64,000 bases of DNA from Nitzschia sp. pyKryTriq1 (lineage: Eukaryota > Bacillariophyta > Bacillariophyceae > Bacillariales > Bacillariaceae): assembly GCA_956465555.1 (NCBI GenBank), contig OY101130.1:186001-250000 (forward strand), given 5' to 3'. The notes below the pieces were generated by a model. That model had not been told where the DNA came from and ran no database searches. It was given only the letters and a program-made list of their open reading frames with translations. Shown here one piece after another: positions 27,002 to 37,414 of this stretch; position 1 is the stretch's first letter, and every line of letters starts with the position of its first letter. A program made the translations under genes and the position numbers.

Positions 27002-28603
27002 ATGACATTCTTCTTATGTAGTACTCGTACTCTTTCTTCCCTACTTCTGCAGGTAGCAGCAGCCGTATCATTTCTCGGTTCAACTACTACTAGCAGTGTT
27101 AGCGCACAAGAAGAAGTCCAATTTGATTCTTGTTACAGTACGACATCGTCGATTTTATTTGCTCAGCTCCAAGATCCTCCAGTCTTGGATATTGTCTTGT
27201 GTGCCAACACGGTGTTTCAAATTGGAACGCCTGTCGACGAAGAATTGACGGAATATGAAGATGGGGATATTCCCCTGACGGCCCTCCACGACAACATGAC
27301 CTTTTCGTGCGGCAACAACAACAACAACAGCAACAGTACTGGTACTGGTACATCATCATCATCGAGCAGCAGCAACAGCAGCAACATGTGCATCTTGCAA
27401 GGTGGCTGGATTCAATTTCTGACGCAGCCACACCATGCCTTTTGGCCCAAGAATGATCCCATCACGACCAACAATTTGGTATTGGAAGGATTGACCTTTA
27501 CCGGAACGCTGACTCCCCCCTCCTTCTACTCATCATCATCCTCGCCGAGCAACCGCCATGCTGTGGTGATTAACACGCCTGGAGTTGTGATCATTGAGGA
27601 TTGTCTCTTTGTCGATTTGGATACGGACTATGTCATTTCCAATAACCCCCTGCCTTCGACTGACGTCTCTTTGTATACATCCTTTTCATCCTTTGTCGTC
27701 CTTCAAGGTTCGACTATTCAAAATGTCGTTTACGCGGAGGAAGCAGCGATCTTGAACTATGAGCAAAATTTGTCTCTGCTCCAAGTCCAACTGGACAATG
27801 TGGAATATTATTCTCTGGACGTTCTTGATGGGAATCGAACCGAATCATCATCCCAAGTCATCTCCGTGGTTAACGGAATGACGGATATTATCAATTGTAT
27901 CTTTTCCAACATTACCGTCTTGACATCTGTCGTCCATGTGGTGGATGAAGCCGGAGATTTGGATTTCCTGGGCATTGAAGGGAACGAACGACTGGATGTG
28001 CAAGTGATCGACACTGAAGGAAAAGATCCTTCCACCTACTGCCTCAAGGGATTGATGGTAGAGACGGGAATGGATGGCAATATCACGATTGATTGTTTGC
28101 CACTCTTTGAGTTCGGTCCAACAGAGCCTCCCTCCACGGCCCCAACCGCCGATCAATGCTTTGGAATCTGTGGACTGGGAGGAACCTTGATGAATCCCGA
28201 CGATTTAGTGTCGATTGGGGGCACATCTCCTGACGAAGTTCTGACCATTTCATGTCTCGAGCTCAACCTGGGGTTGACCCTTTTGCCCCCTCCTTATGAT
28301 ACGGGAGCCTGTCCCGCCGGAGCCCGAGCCGCCCAGTTGGCGGGTTGTCAATGCGATGGGGTTCCCACGGCGGCTCCTATTCCACCCACCACCCGTCCCA
28401 CCGGGGCACCTAGTAGTATCAGTGTGGCGCCCAGTGTGACGCCCACTGTAGTACAAGAAGAGCAGTCGGCCGCTCCTACCGTTACCGGGGATCGAAGTGA
28501 CGGAGCATCCAATGCTGGTGGTGCAAGGGCCATTCCAAAAAGAACCATTTTGGCTACTTCTACTATTACAGCCCTGGTGGTTTGGCTTTCTCTCTGCTAC
28601 TAG
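27002..28603 (+). CDS. Secreted surface protein with beta-helix-like repeats, GPI-type C-terminus
   Basis: 533 residues from ATG 27002. A signal peptide (LLLQVAAAVSFLGS core) ends before SVSAQEE. The body has irregular hydrophobic/Asn-containing strands reminiscent of right-handed parallel beta-helix (pectin-lyase-like) proteins: LVLEGLTFTGTL, AVVINTPGVVIIEDCLFVDL, FVVLQGSTIQNVVYAEEAAI and ISVVNGMTDIINCIFSNITV. A Cys-containing segment and a Pro/Thr linker (PTAAPIPPTTRPTGAPSS) follow. The last ~20 residues are hydrophobic (ILATSTITALVVWLSLCY) with almost nothing after them, as in GPI-anchored proteins. It probably sits on the cell surface. No catalytic residues are evident, so an enzymatic role is not claimed. 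Confidence 0.75.
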   Translation: MTFFLCSTRTLSSLLLQVAAAVSFLGSTTTSSVSAQEEVQFDSCYSTTSSILFAQLQDPPVLDIVLCANTVFQIGTPVDEELTEYEDGDIPLTALHDNMTFSCGNNNNNSNSTGTGTSSSSSSSNSSNMCILQGGWIQFLTQPHHAFWPKNDPITTNNLVLEGLTFTGTLTPPSFYSSSSSPSNRHAVVINTPGVVIIEDCLFVDLDTDYVISNNPLPSTDVSLYTSFSSFVVLQGSTIQNVVYAEEAAILNYEQNLSLLQVQLDNVEYYSLDVLDGNRTESSSQVISVVNGMTDIINCIFSNITVLTSVVHVVDEAGDLDFLGIEGNERLDVQVIDTEGKDPSTYCLKGLMVETGMDGNITIDCLPLFEFGPTEPPSTAPTADQCFGICGLGGTLMNPDDLVSIGGTSPDEVLTISCLELNLGLTLLPPPYDTGACPAGARAAQLAGCQCDGVPTAAPIPPTTRPTGAPSSISVAPSVTPTVVQEEQSAAPTVTGDRSDGASNAGGARAIPKRTILATSTITALVVWLSLCY

Positions 28604-28768
28604 ACTAGTTTACTAAGAATTAGGCTGCAACAACAGAGTGCTCCTTCACTACGCACAACTGGTACTAGTCTACCGGTATAGTCTGGTACTTGTACCGCAT
28701 ACGATCTTCTACAATAGCTAATACTACCTGTAAGTAGGGACCTACAATCCTTCGTTGAGAAAAAATTG

Positions 28769-30646
28769 CTAGTAGTTGGCGACCTGTACGAGTGAGTAGT
28801 CGTAGGCCACTCGAAAGAACTGTGGACCTACTACGCTCAACGTAGGCAAGAGATACGTCGATTCAATGGCATGATTGGGAATGCATTCCTCCATGGGATG
28901 TCCTTCTTTAGTGAATTCGAATACTAGTGTCAAAAAATGGTAGACGGCATACAAGGCGGCGGTGCCACCTGGACAATGTCGTCGTCCCAATCCAAACGAG
29001 GCAATATAGGTCGAATGAGGTGTCGTAGCAATCGGCCCATTCGGATCCCAATCTTGGTAGCTCGTTGCCCCGTTGACAGCGGCAACTTCCAATTTAGACC
29101 ATCGAATAATCATCCTCGGAGGTCGATCTCTTCCATCATCATCTTCTTGCTGCTGCTGCGAAACAAGTGTCGGCACAATATCACTTTCTCCCTCTTTTCC
29201 AGGCCACGTTCGAGGCAAGGTCCAAACCGGTGGAAAGACACGAACGGTTTCACAAAGTGCACGTCCCAAATACGAAAGCTTGGAATAGTCCACCTTTTCA
29301 CTTTGTGTCGCTGCCTTTTTGAACTGGGCCAGTCCTTCCAAGTCGTTTTTCGTCGTAGTAGTGTTGGGGGCATCGCCATGATGTTTGTCGTTCAATGATC
29401 GTCCCCGAACTTGATCCTGGCAAATTCTCCACCCATCATTTCTTTTATCTTTGGATATATTCCAAATCGTCCAAAACAACAAGGCTTGTACCGCATCGAG
29501 TGCCGCAATCATGGCATTAATAGTATTGTCAATCGCTTCCGACTGAGACAATCCCGACTGCAACAAGGAAAAGAATACACCACCACCACCACGATCACCC
29601 CCTTCTTCGTTGTGAGAACCACCAGCATCATCATCCAGCAGCAATAATAGACATTTGACAAAGGCTTGTCTTCGTTGGTCCATTGTAGCAGGAGCGACAG
29701 GGGAAAGCGACCGTGCCACTTCCCAATACGCCAAACAGGTCTGTTCCAACTTGATATCATCGCCACCATGACCTCCAAACAACCGCACGACCCACACATT
29801 AGCAACATCAATCACTACGGATCGCCAATCCACTATCTTGCTGCTGCTGCTGCTGCTGCTGCTGCCATCTGGTTGTTGTCCTTGGGTTGTCCTTACTGCG
29901 GTGATACTAGTCGTGTATTTTTGAAGAATCTCCCAAAACGGCACATCACGTGCAGCCTGTAAAGATCGTTGGACGAGACAAGCATGTTCCAAGGCCGACT
30001 GGACTTGATGGCGTTGTCGTTTCCATTCGGCTCCAATACAAACATTCAATGGTCGAGGAGGAGGAGGAGGAGGCGTGGTATGAATGATAGTAGCTGAAGT
30101 GTCGGGTTTGTCGAGACCATGAAATGGTTGCTTCCTTTCGTTGCACCTGGCATCTTGTTCCTTTTCAATTTGACAGAACAAATGGGGGCAACCGAGAATC
30201 ATGACTTGCTCTTTCTTGTTTTCTCGTTGTTGCTGCTGCTGGCGCCTTGTGGTCCTCTGCTGTTTGTCTCGAACAAAGCAGCGACAGAACAGCATGATGG
30301 TCCACCACCAGGGTTTAGTTTGATGATGATGATGATGATGAATGTCCAAGACGACCCATTTTGGATTTTTGGAAAACGCCCAAGTACGAAGCTTCCATAA
30401 CAATTCGCCACGCTGTGTCAAGAGCTCGCGCCAGGAAGGAAGCCAGCAGGACGACGACTCCTCCTCTGGAGAGGAGGATGGTGACTCTTCCACAGTAGCA
30501 GCACCATGTTTCTTGATCTTTGGAACTTCTTGTCTAGAAGTAGAAGTAGATGTACTTTTGTCCTTGGATGCTGCTGGTTTCATTCTTTTCCCCTCGTCGT
30601 TCAAGATGCGGCCTTCTGTGGTTTCGGGTGCGTTCGTTGCGGTCAT
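28769..30646 (-). CDS. Cytochrome P450
   Basis: 625 residues from ATG 30646. The heme-binding loop FGLGRRHCPGG (Cys ~558) and the K-helix ETVR (466-469) are intact, with a PERF-like region replaced by Q/D-rich sequence. In the I helix, where most monooxygenases have AGxDT/ET, this protein reads IAALDAVQALLFW: the Asp is kept but the conserved Thr that handles dioxygen is gone. P450s that lack it often act on peroxides or rearrange substrates rather than insert oxygen. Inserted H/Q/R and Ser tracts make it longer than the usual ~500 residues. The N-terminus shows no clear signal anchor; WWWTIMLFCRCF near residue 115 is a weak candidate. It is divergent from the GT2 gene. Confidence 0.88.
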   Translation of the reverse strand: MTATNAPETTEGRILNDEGKRMKPAASKDKSTSTSTSRQEVPKIKKHGAATVEESPSSSPEEESSSCWLPSWRELLTQRGELLWKLRTWAFSKNPKWVVLDIHHHHHHQTKPWWWTIMLFCRCFVRDKQQRTTRRQQQQQRENKKEQVMILGCPHLFCQIEKEQDARCNERKQPFHGLDKPDTSATIIHTTPPPPPPRPLNVCIGAEWKRQRHQVQSALEHACLVQRSLQAARDVPFWEILQKYTTSITAVRTTQGQQPDGSSSSSSSSKIVDWRSVVIDVANVWVVRLFGGHGGDDIKLEQTCLAYWEVARSLSPVAPATMDQRRQAFVKCLLLLLDDDAGGSHNEEGGDRGGGGVFFSLLQSGLSQSEAIDNTINAMIAALDAVQALLFWTIWNISKDKRNDGWRICQDQVRGRSLNDKHHGDAPNTTTTKNDLEGLAQFKKAATQSEKVDYSKLSYLGRALCETVRVFPPVWTLPRTWPGKEGESDIVPTLVSQQQQEDDDGRDRPPRMIIRWSKLEVAAVNGATSYQDWDPNGPIATTPHSTYIASFGLGRRHCPGGTAALYAVYHFLTLVFEFTKEGHPMEECIPNHAIESTYLLPTLSVVGPQFFRVAYDYSLVQVANY

Positions 30647-31267
30647 TTTGGATTTTGTGGATCCTTTTCATATACCGGTAGACGCTGGTATCTTCTACGA
30701 AGCGTGATGAACTTTTGCGACCACTGCGACTACTTAAATACGACCTCTTAGCGGGTGAAGAACTCGCACCCACAAAATAACACAATGCTTGCTTGCTGCT
30801 TGCAGAAGGACGGACGGACGGACCGCTATGTGTGGTGAGTGTTGAAGAAGAACTTTCGTTGACTGCGACTACCACGAACTAAACCAAATCGGTTGCTTTT
30901 GTTTTATGGAAGCGCTCGGGGTGATGGATCCATGACACATCACAACTCTCGATGATGATTCATACACTACACGACTTCACTCGGCTACTCTACCGCGGTA
31001 CTACTACTCTCTAAGTATTACTACAATTTGCTAAACAATTGATTTTTGCGATTGCCGATCTGCACGCGAGGGGTGCATCAGATAACCACACACTACGGTG
31101 CATGGAGGCGCTCTCTGCAGCTAAATTTCTCGAACATTTCATTTGTTTAGCAAATTGTAGTATAGAGAGAGAGAGAGATGATCAGCATTACAATATTCTC
31201 CCATTAGCTCCACTACTAGTAGTAGCGACAGAAGTCTCTGATACTGTGATTTGAAGCAAGAAGAAGG
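30647..31267. other. Divergent promoter region of P450 and GT2 genes
   Basis: It contains a perfect 20-base inverted repeat (31019-31038 and 31143-31162), listed separately, and a GAGAGAGAGAGA run after it. No gene is supported. Confidence 0.55.
31019..31162. repeat. Perfect 20-bp inverted repeat with 104-bp spacer
   Basis: The left arm TACTACAATTTGCTAAACAA (31019-31038) is the exact reverse complement of the right arm at 31143-31162. The spacer is unrelated to either gene's coding region. It could be a tiny MITE, a cruciform-forming site or a regulatory palindrome. Confidence 0.85.
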
Positions 31268-32923
31268 ATGGAGAGTTTCTTGGAGCGTTGGCGGTACTGG
31301 CGGAACAAGTACTACAATTGTTGCTGCTGCCAAGATGAGGAGGGTGGAACTGCCATCGATATTGCTGAACCCAAATCCGCTGGTGCTGCCACTCCTCTAT
31401 TGACGATGAAACAAAGGCTACTTCGTGTGGCTTGGATCGTCGTGGAATGGTTTGCGGCTTGGACTCTGATTGTTCTATTTTCCACGTGGTATCTTTGGGA
31501 ATATACACGTTTGAGGTTATTATTATTGTGCTCCTTCGGCGTGGAAGATGGGCAGCAGCAGCAGCAGTGTCCTCCCATGGTAGAAATTCCCGCGACCTGC
31601 ATACCTCATACCAGCATACAACAGTCGAAAGATGAGTATTGGCAAAATGTCTGGACGGAATTCATGGATTGTATCATCAAGAATACTGCAACCGCGCCAT
31701 CATCAGCCGCCCGCCCATTGGGCAAAACCCGTGACGATGTTCCATCTTCTTTGATGGAAACCGATTCTTCTGACGAGGACGAGGAACGATGGACGCAAAT
31801 ACTGCGGACTAATCTTCGAGCCCGGCAATTGGCATCCTTGATACTTTTCAAAGAGCCCCAAAATCCTAATCGAGAAGAACTTGTGCCCCGACGACAAGAA
31901 CTAGAACAACAACAACAACAACAGCGGACAATACGATCTAGATTACGACGAATTTGGCCTCGAATACTCAAATTTCCGGATCCAGTAAGATCTGGTGATG
32001 ATCCAGCCTATTCCATTTCAGTAATCATACCCATTTACAATGAACCTTTCCACCAAATACAAGCCTTGTTGGAGCATACCTGCCAAACCTGCCGTCGACC
32101 CAATCAAATTCAACTGATTTTGGTTTACGCTGCATCTGAAGAGCAGGAGGCCAATAATCACAAGGACAACGACAACGACAAGAGCTGCCTTGAGAGATTA
32201 ATAGCATTGACCAAAACATCAACAACATCATCATCATCATCAGCAGCAGCAGCAAGATCAGCCTTTGTATTTGCTACCATAAAAGTGGTGGAATACAAAG
32301 GTACACGAGGACGAGGAGGATGTCTCAATTTTGGAGCTACCTTTGCTCGAGGTGGGATTTGGACATTTCTACATGCCGATACGTTGCTTCCATCCTACTG
32401 GGATGTCAGCATTCGAAACGCATTACAAGAACGTTCGGCTCCTCCAATCACCACCATGTGCGCCTTTTCCATGGGCATTGATGTCACTCCCTTTGAAACA
32501 AAGAACAAGCTTTCCTACCCCATGGGACTGTGGGGGGCCGATCATGTCCTGGGATATATACGATGTTCCCTGTGTCAACTCCCCTACGGAGATTCCGTCC
32601 TCTCCTTTCCGGCTCATATATTCGAGTATCTGGGAGGCTATCCCGAAATACCGCTCATGGAAGACTATGAGCTCGTTCAGTTGTTACGGAAACGGGCGCT
32701 GCTGCTCACAAGAACGTTTCCCGAACGCATCACGATCCTCCAGGACCGAATTGCGTGTTCGCCCCGACGATGGCAACGGCATGGTGTCGCCTACGTCATT
32801 TTGTCCAATGCGTATTGTATCTATCGATACAAACAGTTGCAAACTCCTGCCGAAGATCTCTTTGAGTTTTACTATCATCGTTCGACTTCTAACAAAGCCT
32901 TGGATGCGAAGAAAGAATCATGA
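31268..32923 (+). CDS. Membrane-anchored GT2 transferase of the selenodomain-associated type
   Basis: 551 residues from ATG 31268. A hydrophobic segment lies at ~53-88 (LRVAWIVVEWFAAWTLIVLF). The catalytic domain, from ~250, begins SVIIPIYNEP. It continues with GRGGCLNFGATFA, the acidic motif FLHADTLLP (~367-375), PYGDSVLSF, then GGYPEIPLMEDYELVQLLRK and a PRRWQRHG segment. This set matches a bacterial GT2 group annotated as rSAM/selenodomain-associated transferase 2 (TIGR04283-like). Its true donor and acceptor are not established. Low-complexity S/A/D and Q inserts interrupt the domain between ~290 and 330. A eukaryotic copy with an added membrane anchor suggests old bacterial transfer; no source can be named. 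Confidence 0.82.
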   Translation: MESFLERWRYWRNKYYNCCCCQDEEGGTAIDIAEPKSAGAATPLLTMKQRLLRVAWIVVEWFAAWTLIVLFSTWYLWEYTRLRLLLLCSFGVEDGQQQQQCPPMVEIPATCIPHTSIQQSKDEYWQNVWTEFMDCIIKNTATAPSSAARPLGKTRDDVPSSLMETDSSDEDEERWTQILRTNLRARQLASLILFKEPQNPNREELVPRRQELEQQQQQQRTIRSRLRRIWPRILKFPDPVRSGDDPAYSISVIIPIYNEPFHQIQALLEHTCQTCRRPNQIQLILVYAASEEQEANNHKDNDNDKSCLERLIALTKTSTTSSSSSAAAARSAFVFATIKVVEYKGTRGRGGCLNFGATFARGGIWTFLHADTLLPSYWDVSIRNALQERSAPPITTMCAFSMGIDVTPFETKNKLSYPMGLWGADHVLGYIRCSLCQLPYGDSVLSFPAHIFEYLGGYPEIPLMEDYELVQLLRKRALLLTRTFPERITILQDRIACSPRRWQRHGVAYVILSNAYCIYRYKQLQTPAEDLFEFYYHRSTSNKALDAKKES

Positions 32924-33023
32924 ATGAAACAATCATTCAATAGATTTCAAGTAGTAGATCTACAAGCGTCAAGCGATATTGTATATTCTTTCCCATTTGT
33001 TAGTTATACAGGACGAAACTTTA

Positions 33024-34909
33024 CTACACTCCCCCGAGTGCCAATTGGAGGATTGCCTTTTTGATGATCGGAACGCTGACTAGACAAGTGCAGGCGGTTG
33101 CGGTCGAGGCCATACTAATGGCCGCAAAGGGAAAGGCATCTTTTTCATTGACAAAGGCCGCCGTTCCCAATCCGTGGGCCGCGGCCCCAATACCCAGCCC
33201 TCGAGCGACGGCATCTTGAATCCCAAACGCGGACAGAATCGACGCCCCGAAATTGGCCCCAATCAATCCTGTCACTACCACCATGGAGACGGCCAAACTC
33301 ACATCGGCTCCCAACAAGGAGGCAATTGCCATGGCCAAGGGACTGGTAATATTCCGCGACAGAAGAGACAATCGAAGTGCCGGACTGGCAATTTGCAACA
33401 GTCGGACGGCAGCCGCCGTCCCGAACAAGCCTCCTACGGAACTGACACTGACGCCCGTCACGACTTCTTTGAGATTTTCTTTCATCAACTGTCGTCGATC
33501 GTACATACTAATGGCCAAGGACACTACAGCAGGTCCCAACAAGAACAAAAGGACATCCCCCGCTCCCGCAGTCATTGGATTATTATTGAGACTTCCCGCC
33601 ACTCGGTACCTTTTCAACATTGTCGTAAAGGTGGTGCCCGTCAGTTTGGCAAATGCCAAGGCCATGACCCAAGTCAAGGATGTGCACGTCACCAAAGGAT
33701 GGACGATTTTGGTAAAGGCTTTGGGAAGACGGGCCCCAAAACAAAAGTTGTGCAAGGTGGCCGTCAAGAATGCCAAGGAAGCCAAAGGTGATGGAGTATT
33801 AGCTTTGGTTACTAGGATGGCTCCGACTCCCAAAGTTACCGATAAAATTCGCAATCGATTCACCAAAGTGTCCGAAAAAGGTTTTGCCGTTGGAGGAGCT
33901 GGTGTAGCAGTGGCAGCGCCTTTTTCTTGTTCTTGTTCTGCATCAGCATTGTCCGAAGTGCCATGTTCCGTTTCGGGCGACGACACTAGTTTTCGAATTC
34001 CTACCACCGATCCAGCAGTAGACAAAAGAGTAAAGTAGAATCCAACCACAATGACGGTGAATATTTTGAGAATCTATATCGGGCAAAGTTGATATTATGT
34101 GGGAGTGGTAGAGGGGCGAAAAAAGAAGAAAGAACAGTTGATCAAGAAAGAACAGAACAAAATAAAATAAAACAAAACATTGAGATCAGCAGATAATAAT
34201 ATTGGGTAAAAACTCGACTGATAGAGGCCAAAGCAAATTGTGCCGTATAATAAAACAATATGTCATAGTATGTACCTGTACGTACCTCAATGGGTGGTCC
34301 GATACTTCCCGCCAGTGGCAGTGTCACTAGACTCGGAACGAAAAAGACGGGCAACCACTTGGCCAGCAACGCCGCTCCTGGACTCAAGAGCGAAAAAATG
34401 TTGGATCCAAAGGGCAAGAGGAGCATGCTAGCAAAGAGGGCACAGCATCCGCCCAACGAAGAAGGGAAACTGATGGACAAGGCTTGGAAAAGCTTTCGAA
34501 AACCTACATCCAAAGCGATCAAGAGTGCCGTTGAAATAAAAGAGTCGGTCAGCGTGGGAGCTTTGTGGCTGCCGTTTGACGACGACGACGACGAGGAGGA
34601 GGAGGAGGAGGCTCCATTGACAGACGCCGCAAGCTGCGTGATAGCAGTAGTTCTGCTGCTGGTGCTGGAAGAAGTAGAGGTAGCAGGGAACGATGATGGT
34701 AGGAGTAGGCCTGAGGAAGATGATCGATGGTATCCCACCGATTGACTCCTCGCTGCCAAATCGAGCTTGGACGCCGACGACGACGACGACGACGAGATGC
34801 CACCAGTGGCAAAGGCATTCGCTGAGGAGAGACAGCCCAACGTTGCCACGGCTACTAGTAGCAATGCTACTACTACTAGAACCGATCTTGTGAAATAATG
34901 GGATCTCAT
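33024..34909 (-). CDS. PLGG1: Plastidial glycolate/glycerate translocator (PLGG1/LrgAB family), copy 1
   Basis: Two exons, 34909-34286 and 34073-33024, with a 212-base GT-AG intron in phase 0, give about 557 residues. The spliced protein reads ...GSIGPPIE-ILKIFTVIVVGFYFT..., joining an LrgA-like half to an LrgB-like half as in plant PLGG1. The N-terminus (VVVALLLVAVATLGCLSSAN then AFATGG) is a signal peptide followed by a Phe-containing diatom plastid-targeting junction, so the protein should reach the plastid envelope. The ATG at 34909 is preferred over the longer open frame, which lacks an upstream ATG. Known homologues export photorespiratory glycolate and import glycerate. A paralogue lies directly upstream in the same orientation, and a TGACGTCA site lies 172 bases upstream of the start. 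Confidence 0.87.
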
Positions 34910-35613
34910 GTTGGATAGTAGACTATTACGTATTATATTTGCGACAGGATCACAAGCTACACTGTAATAGTATGACAACAAAGGTGGCAGGTAGTGTCAC
35001 GCTTTCTTCTCATTTTGATTGTATTGCGAATAAATATGTAGCTGAGAGATTTTGATTTTTCGAGCAAGAAACAACGAAAATGACGTCAGTCGAGTCGGCA
35101 TCAGGCGAGGCAGGAGTAAGTCGAGTCTTGGATCAGATCGGACCACAGTGGACGCGGAAGTGAATCGTAAATCAGTCGACTCCAGCGACCTGCCGGTAGC
35201 TCACTACTCATACTACCGGTACTGGTCCTTCCTGTGCTCAAAGGACAATGATACTGTACTTTCGACGTCATGTACTCATACTGTACCGGTCCTCCTGGTA
35301 GCAAAAAAAGTAAGAAGAACAGAAGGCCCGAGTAAACAATAAGGATGAGGCGTGCAGTGCTATTATTTTAAAAAATCCGCCGTCACGCTATTTTGACGCA
35401 GGCACAGAGTAGCTTATTGAAGAATCAACAATGATCTACTAGCAGAAGAATGCAGTGTGGATATTACAGATGACGAAGCTATTATAATGTACGAGTACAG
35501 TACAGTATCTAGCAAAAAACGTAGCAATATTCGTATACAGTAGTACCTGTCGTCGTCTGTCGTCGTCGTCATTGTCGTCTTCGATACTACTGACTGTACT
35601 ACTAGTACGTTCC
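34910..35613. other. Intergenic region between the two PLGG1 paralogues
   Basis: It holds the presumed promoter of copy 1 with a perfect TGACGTCA (35081-35088), and the 3' flank of copy 2. No gene is seen. Confidence 0.55.
35081..35088. promoter_or_regulatory. TGACGTCA bZIP/aureochrome-type site upstream of PLGG1 copy 1
   Basis: A perfect palindromic CRE-like octamer, 172 bases upstream of the proposed ATG. Stramenopile aureochromes recognise a TGACGT core, as do many bZIPs. Binding here is inference. Confidence 0.45.
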
Positions 35614-37414
35614 CTACAAATTTCCCTGACAAAGACTGACCAATGCGTCTTTCACGGGCGGAATGGAAACGAGGACGGTCGCACTAATGGCGGTCAAAAT
35701 CATGGACATGGCAGCAAATGGAAAGGCATCGGGTTCGGGCATCATGCTCGTGACACCGAGGCCTTGCGCGGCGGCACCGACCGCCAATCCACGGGTGACG
35801 GGGTCTCGAATGCCGAGAACGTCCAACAAAGTCCTTCCAAACGTAGCTCCCAAGACGCCTGTAATCAACACAATTAAAATGGAGAGCGATACATCTCCTT
35901 GCAGGACGTTGGTACAAGCAATGGCGAGAGCGGTAGTCACATTGCGGGCCAAGGTCGAGAGACGGATCATTCCTCCTCCCATTTTACCACCCAATTGGAG
36001 GATACGGACAAATCCGGCCGTTCCAAAGAGTCCCCCAACACTCGAAACGACCGCACTCAAAAGAACAATCGCCAAGTTGTCCTTGAGAAGTTGTCTTCGA
36101 CTGAACATGCTAATGGCAAAGGAAACCACGCTGGGTCCCAACAAGAACATGCAAACATCACCGGCACCCATTTGGAGTAGACTGTACGTGCCTACCTTGT
36201 AGGTTTTGAGTACCGTCAAAAAGTCATCCGTATTGGTCGCCCACGATGTTCCTTGAATGACGCCCAGGGTAATCATGGCGGACAAAATGAGAGGGTGGAC
36301 AATTTTGGTAATGGTCGAAGGCAATCGGGCACCCCACACGTAGGAAGCAAATGTGGCAAAGGTGAAAAAGATGGTTTGGACGGGCGTGGCAAATTCATTC
36401 CCCGCTTGTGTGGCAAAGATACTGATAATTCCTGAAACGACCGTCGCTCGGAACAAGAACGACATGGTCTCATCCCGATACGCCTTGGTGGCGGTGGTGG
36501 TGGTGGCGAGGGTTGGAGTGGACGATGGGAGATACTTTTGCAACCGAGAGGCTAGAGGAGGAGGTGTGGGTGGCAGAATCTTTCCTTGGGCCTTGCGAAG
36601 AAAGAGTACGGTGTAGGCAGTGGTCAACATGGAATAAAACAATCCAATGACGGCAACCGATACAAATTTAAACACCTGACATCGATATGAGAGACAAAAA
36701 GGATGACAGACAAAATAATGTTTGAGAATCAATCACAAGGCAAGGCAGCAGCACAATTTTATGCACTCGTCGTCTTACCTCCATTCCATTTCCAATCGAG
36801 GGCGCCAATGGAAGCATGACAAGTCCAGGAACAAACAAGACGGGAAACCATTTGGCCAAGAGATTGGTTCCAGGCAACAAACTCGAATAAATCGATTCTC
36901 CCATGCCCGGACGAAGGACATCGGCCACGATCATGGTGAAAAACAATCCAATGCATCCAGCCAGTTGTGCTGGAAATTTGATGGACTGTGCCATGAACAC
37001 TTTATTGATTCCGCGTTCCAAAACAGTCAAGGCCAAAACTCCCATAAGGGCCGATTGGTGCTGCGCCAAAAACGAAGGTTGTTTGGGTGATACGACTTTT
37101 TTAGAAGCACCTCTACTAGTAGAAATGGAAGTGGGAAGCTGCTTTTTCAACTGCTGTTTTCGATCCGCAAGTTCTTTTCCGACTTCCTTACGGCGACGCT
37201 CAACCTGTTCCCTTTTCTTTTCAAGTAACTGCTGCGGCGATGGAGTTCGAACCGCCGATCCGCCTCGGACCGATGAAGCTGTCAATCCAGCATGACGCTG
37301 GCTGATGCCAGCAGCATTTCTGGCGTCGACAAAAACTCCTCCCCCCTGTGCGAAGAGGAGCGCTACGACGCCAACGAGGAGCGCTACTTTTCCAGCACGA
37401 CAAGATCTCATCAT
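35614..37414 (-). CDS. PLGG1: Plastidial glycolate/glycerate translocator (PLGG1/LrgAB family), copy 2
   Basis: Two exons, 37414-36779 and 36675-35614, with a 103-base intron (donor GTAAGA, acceptor TGTCAG) in phase 0, give about 565 residues. Splicing joins ...APSIGNGME to VFKFVSVAVIGLFYS.... The intron falls at the same place between the LrgA-like and LrgB-like halves as in copy 1. The N-terminus has a signal-peptide core (VALLVGVVALLFAQGGG). It is followed not by an obvious FATGG-like junction but by VFVDARNAAG, then a ~90-residue basic, coiled-coil-like segment (LLEKKREQVERRRKEVGKEL). Its plastid targeting is therefore less certain than for copy 1. The LrgB half keeps the same order of membrane spans. 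It is probably a diverged tandem duplicate with a different regulation or membrane location. Confidence 0.86.

Noticed and set aside
32331-32927. 198-residue plus-strand frame
   Set aside because: It overlaps the GT2 catalytic domain in another frame and lacks any motif.
33253-34038. 261-residue plus-strand frame
   Set aside because: It lies antisense inside the PLGG1 copy 1 exon; its composition follows from the membrane-protein codons on the other strand.
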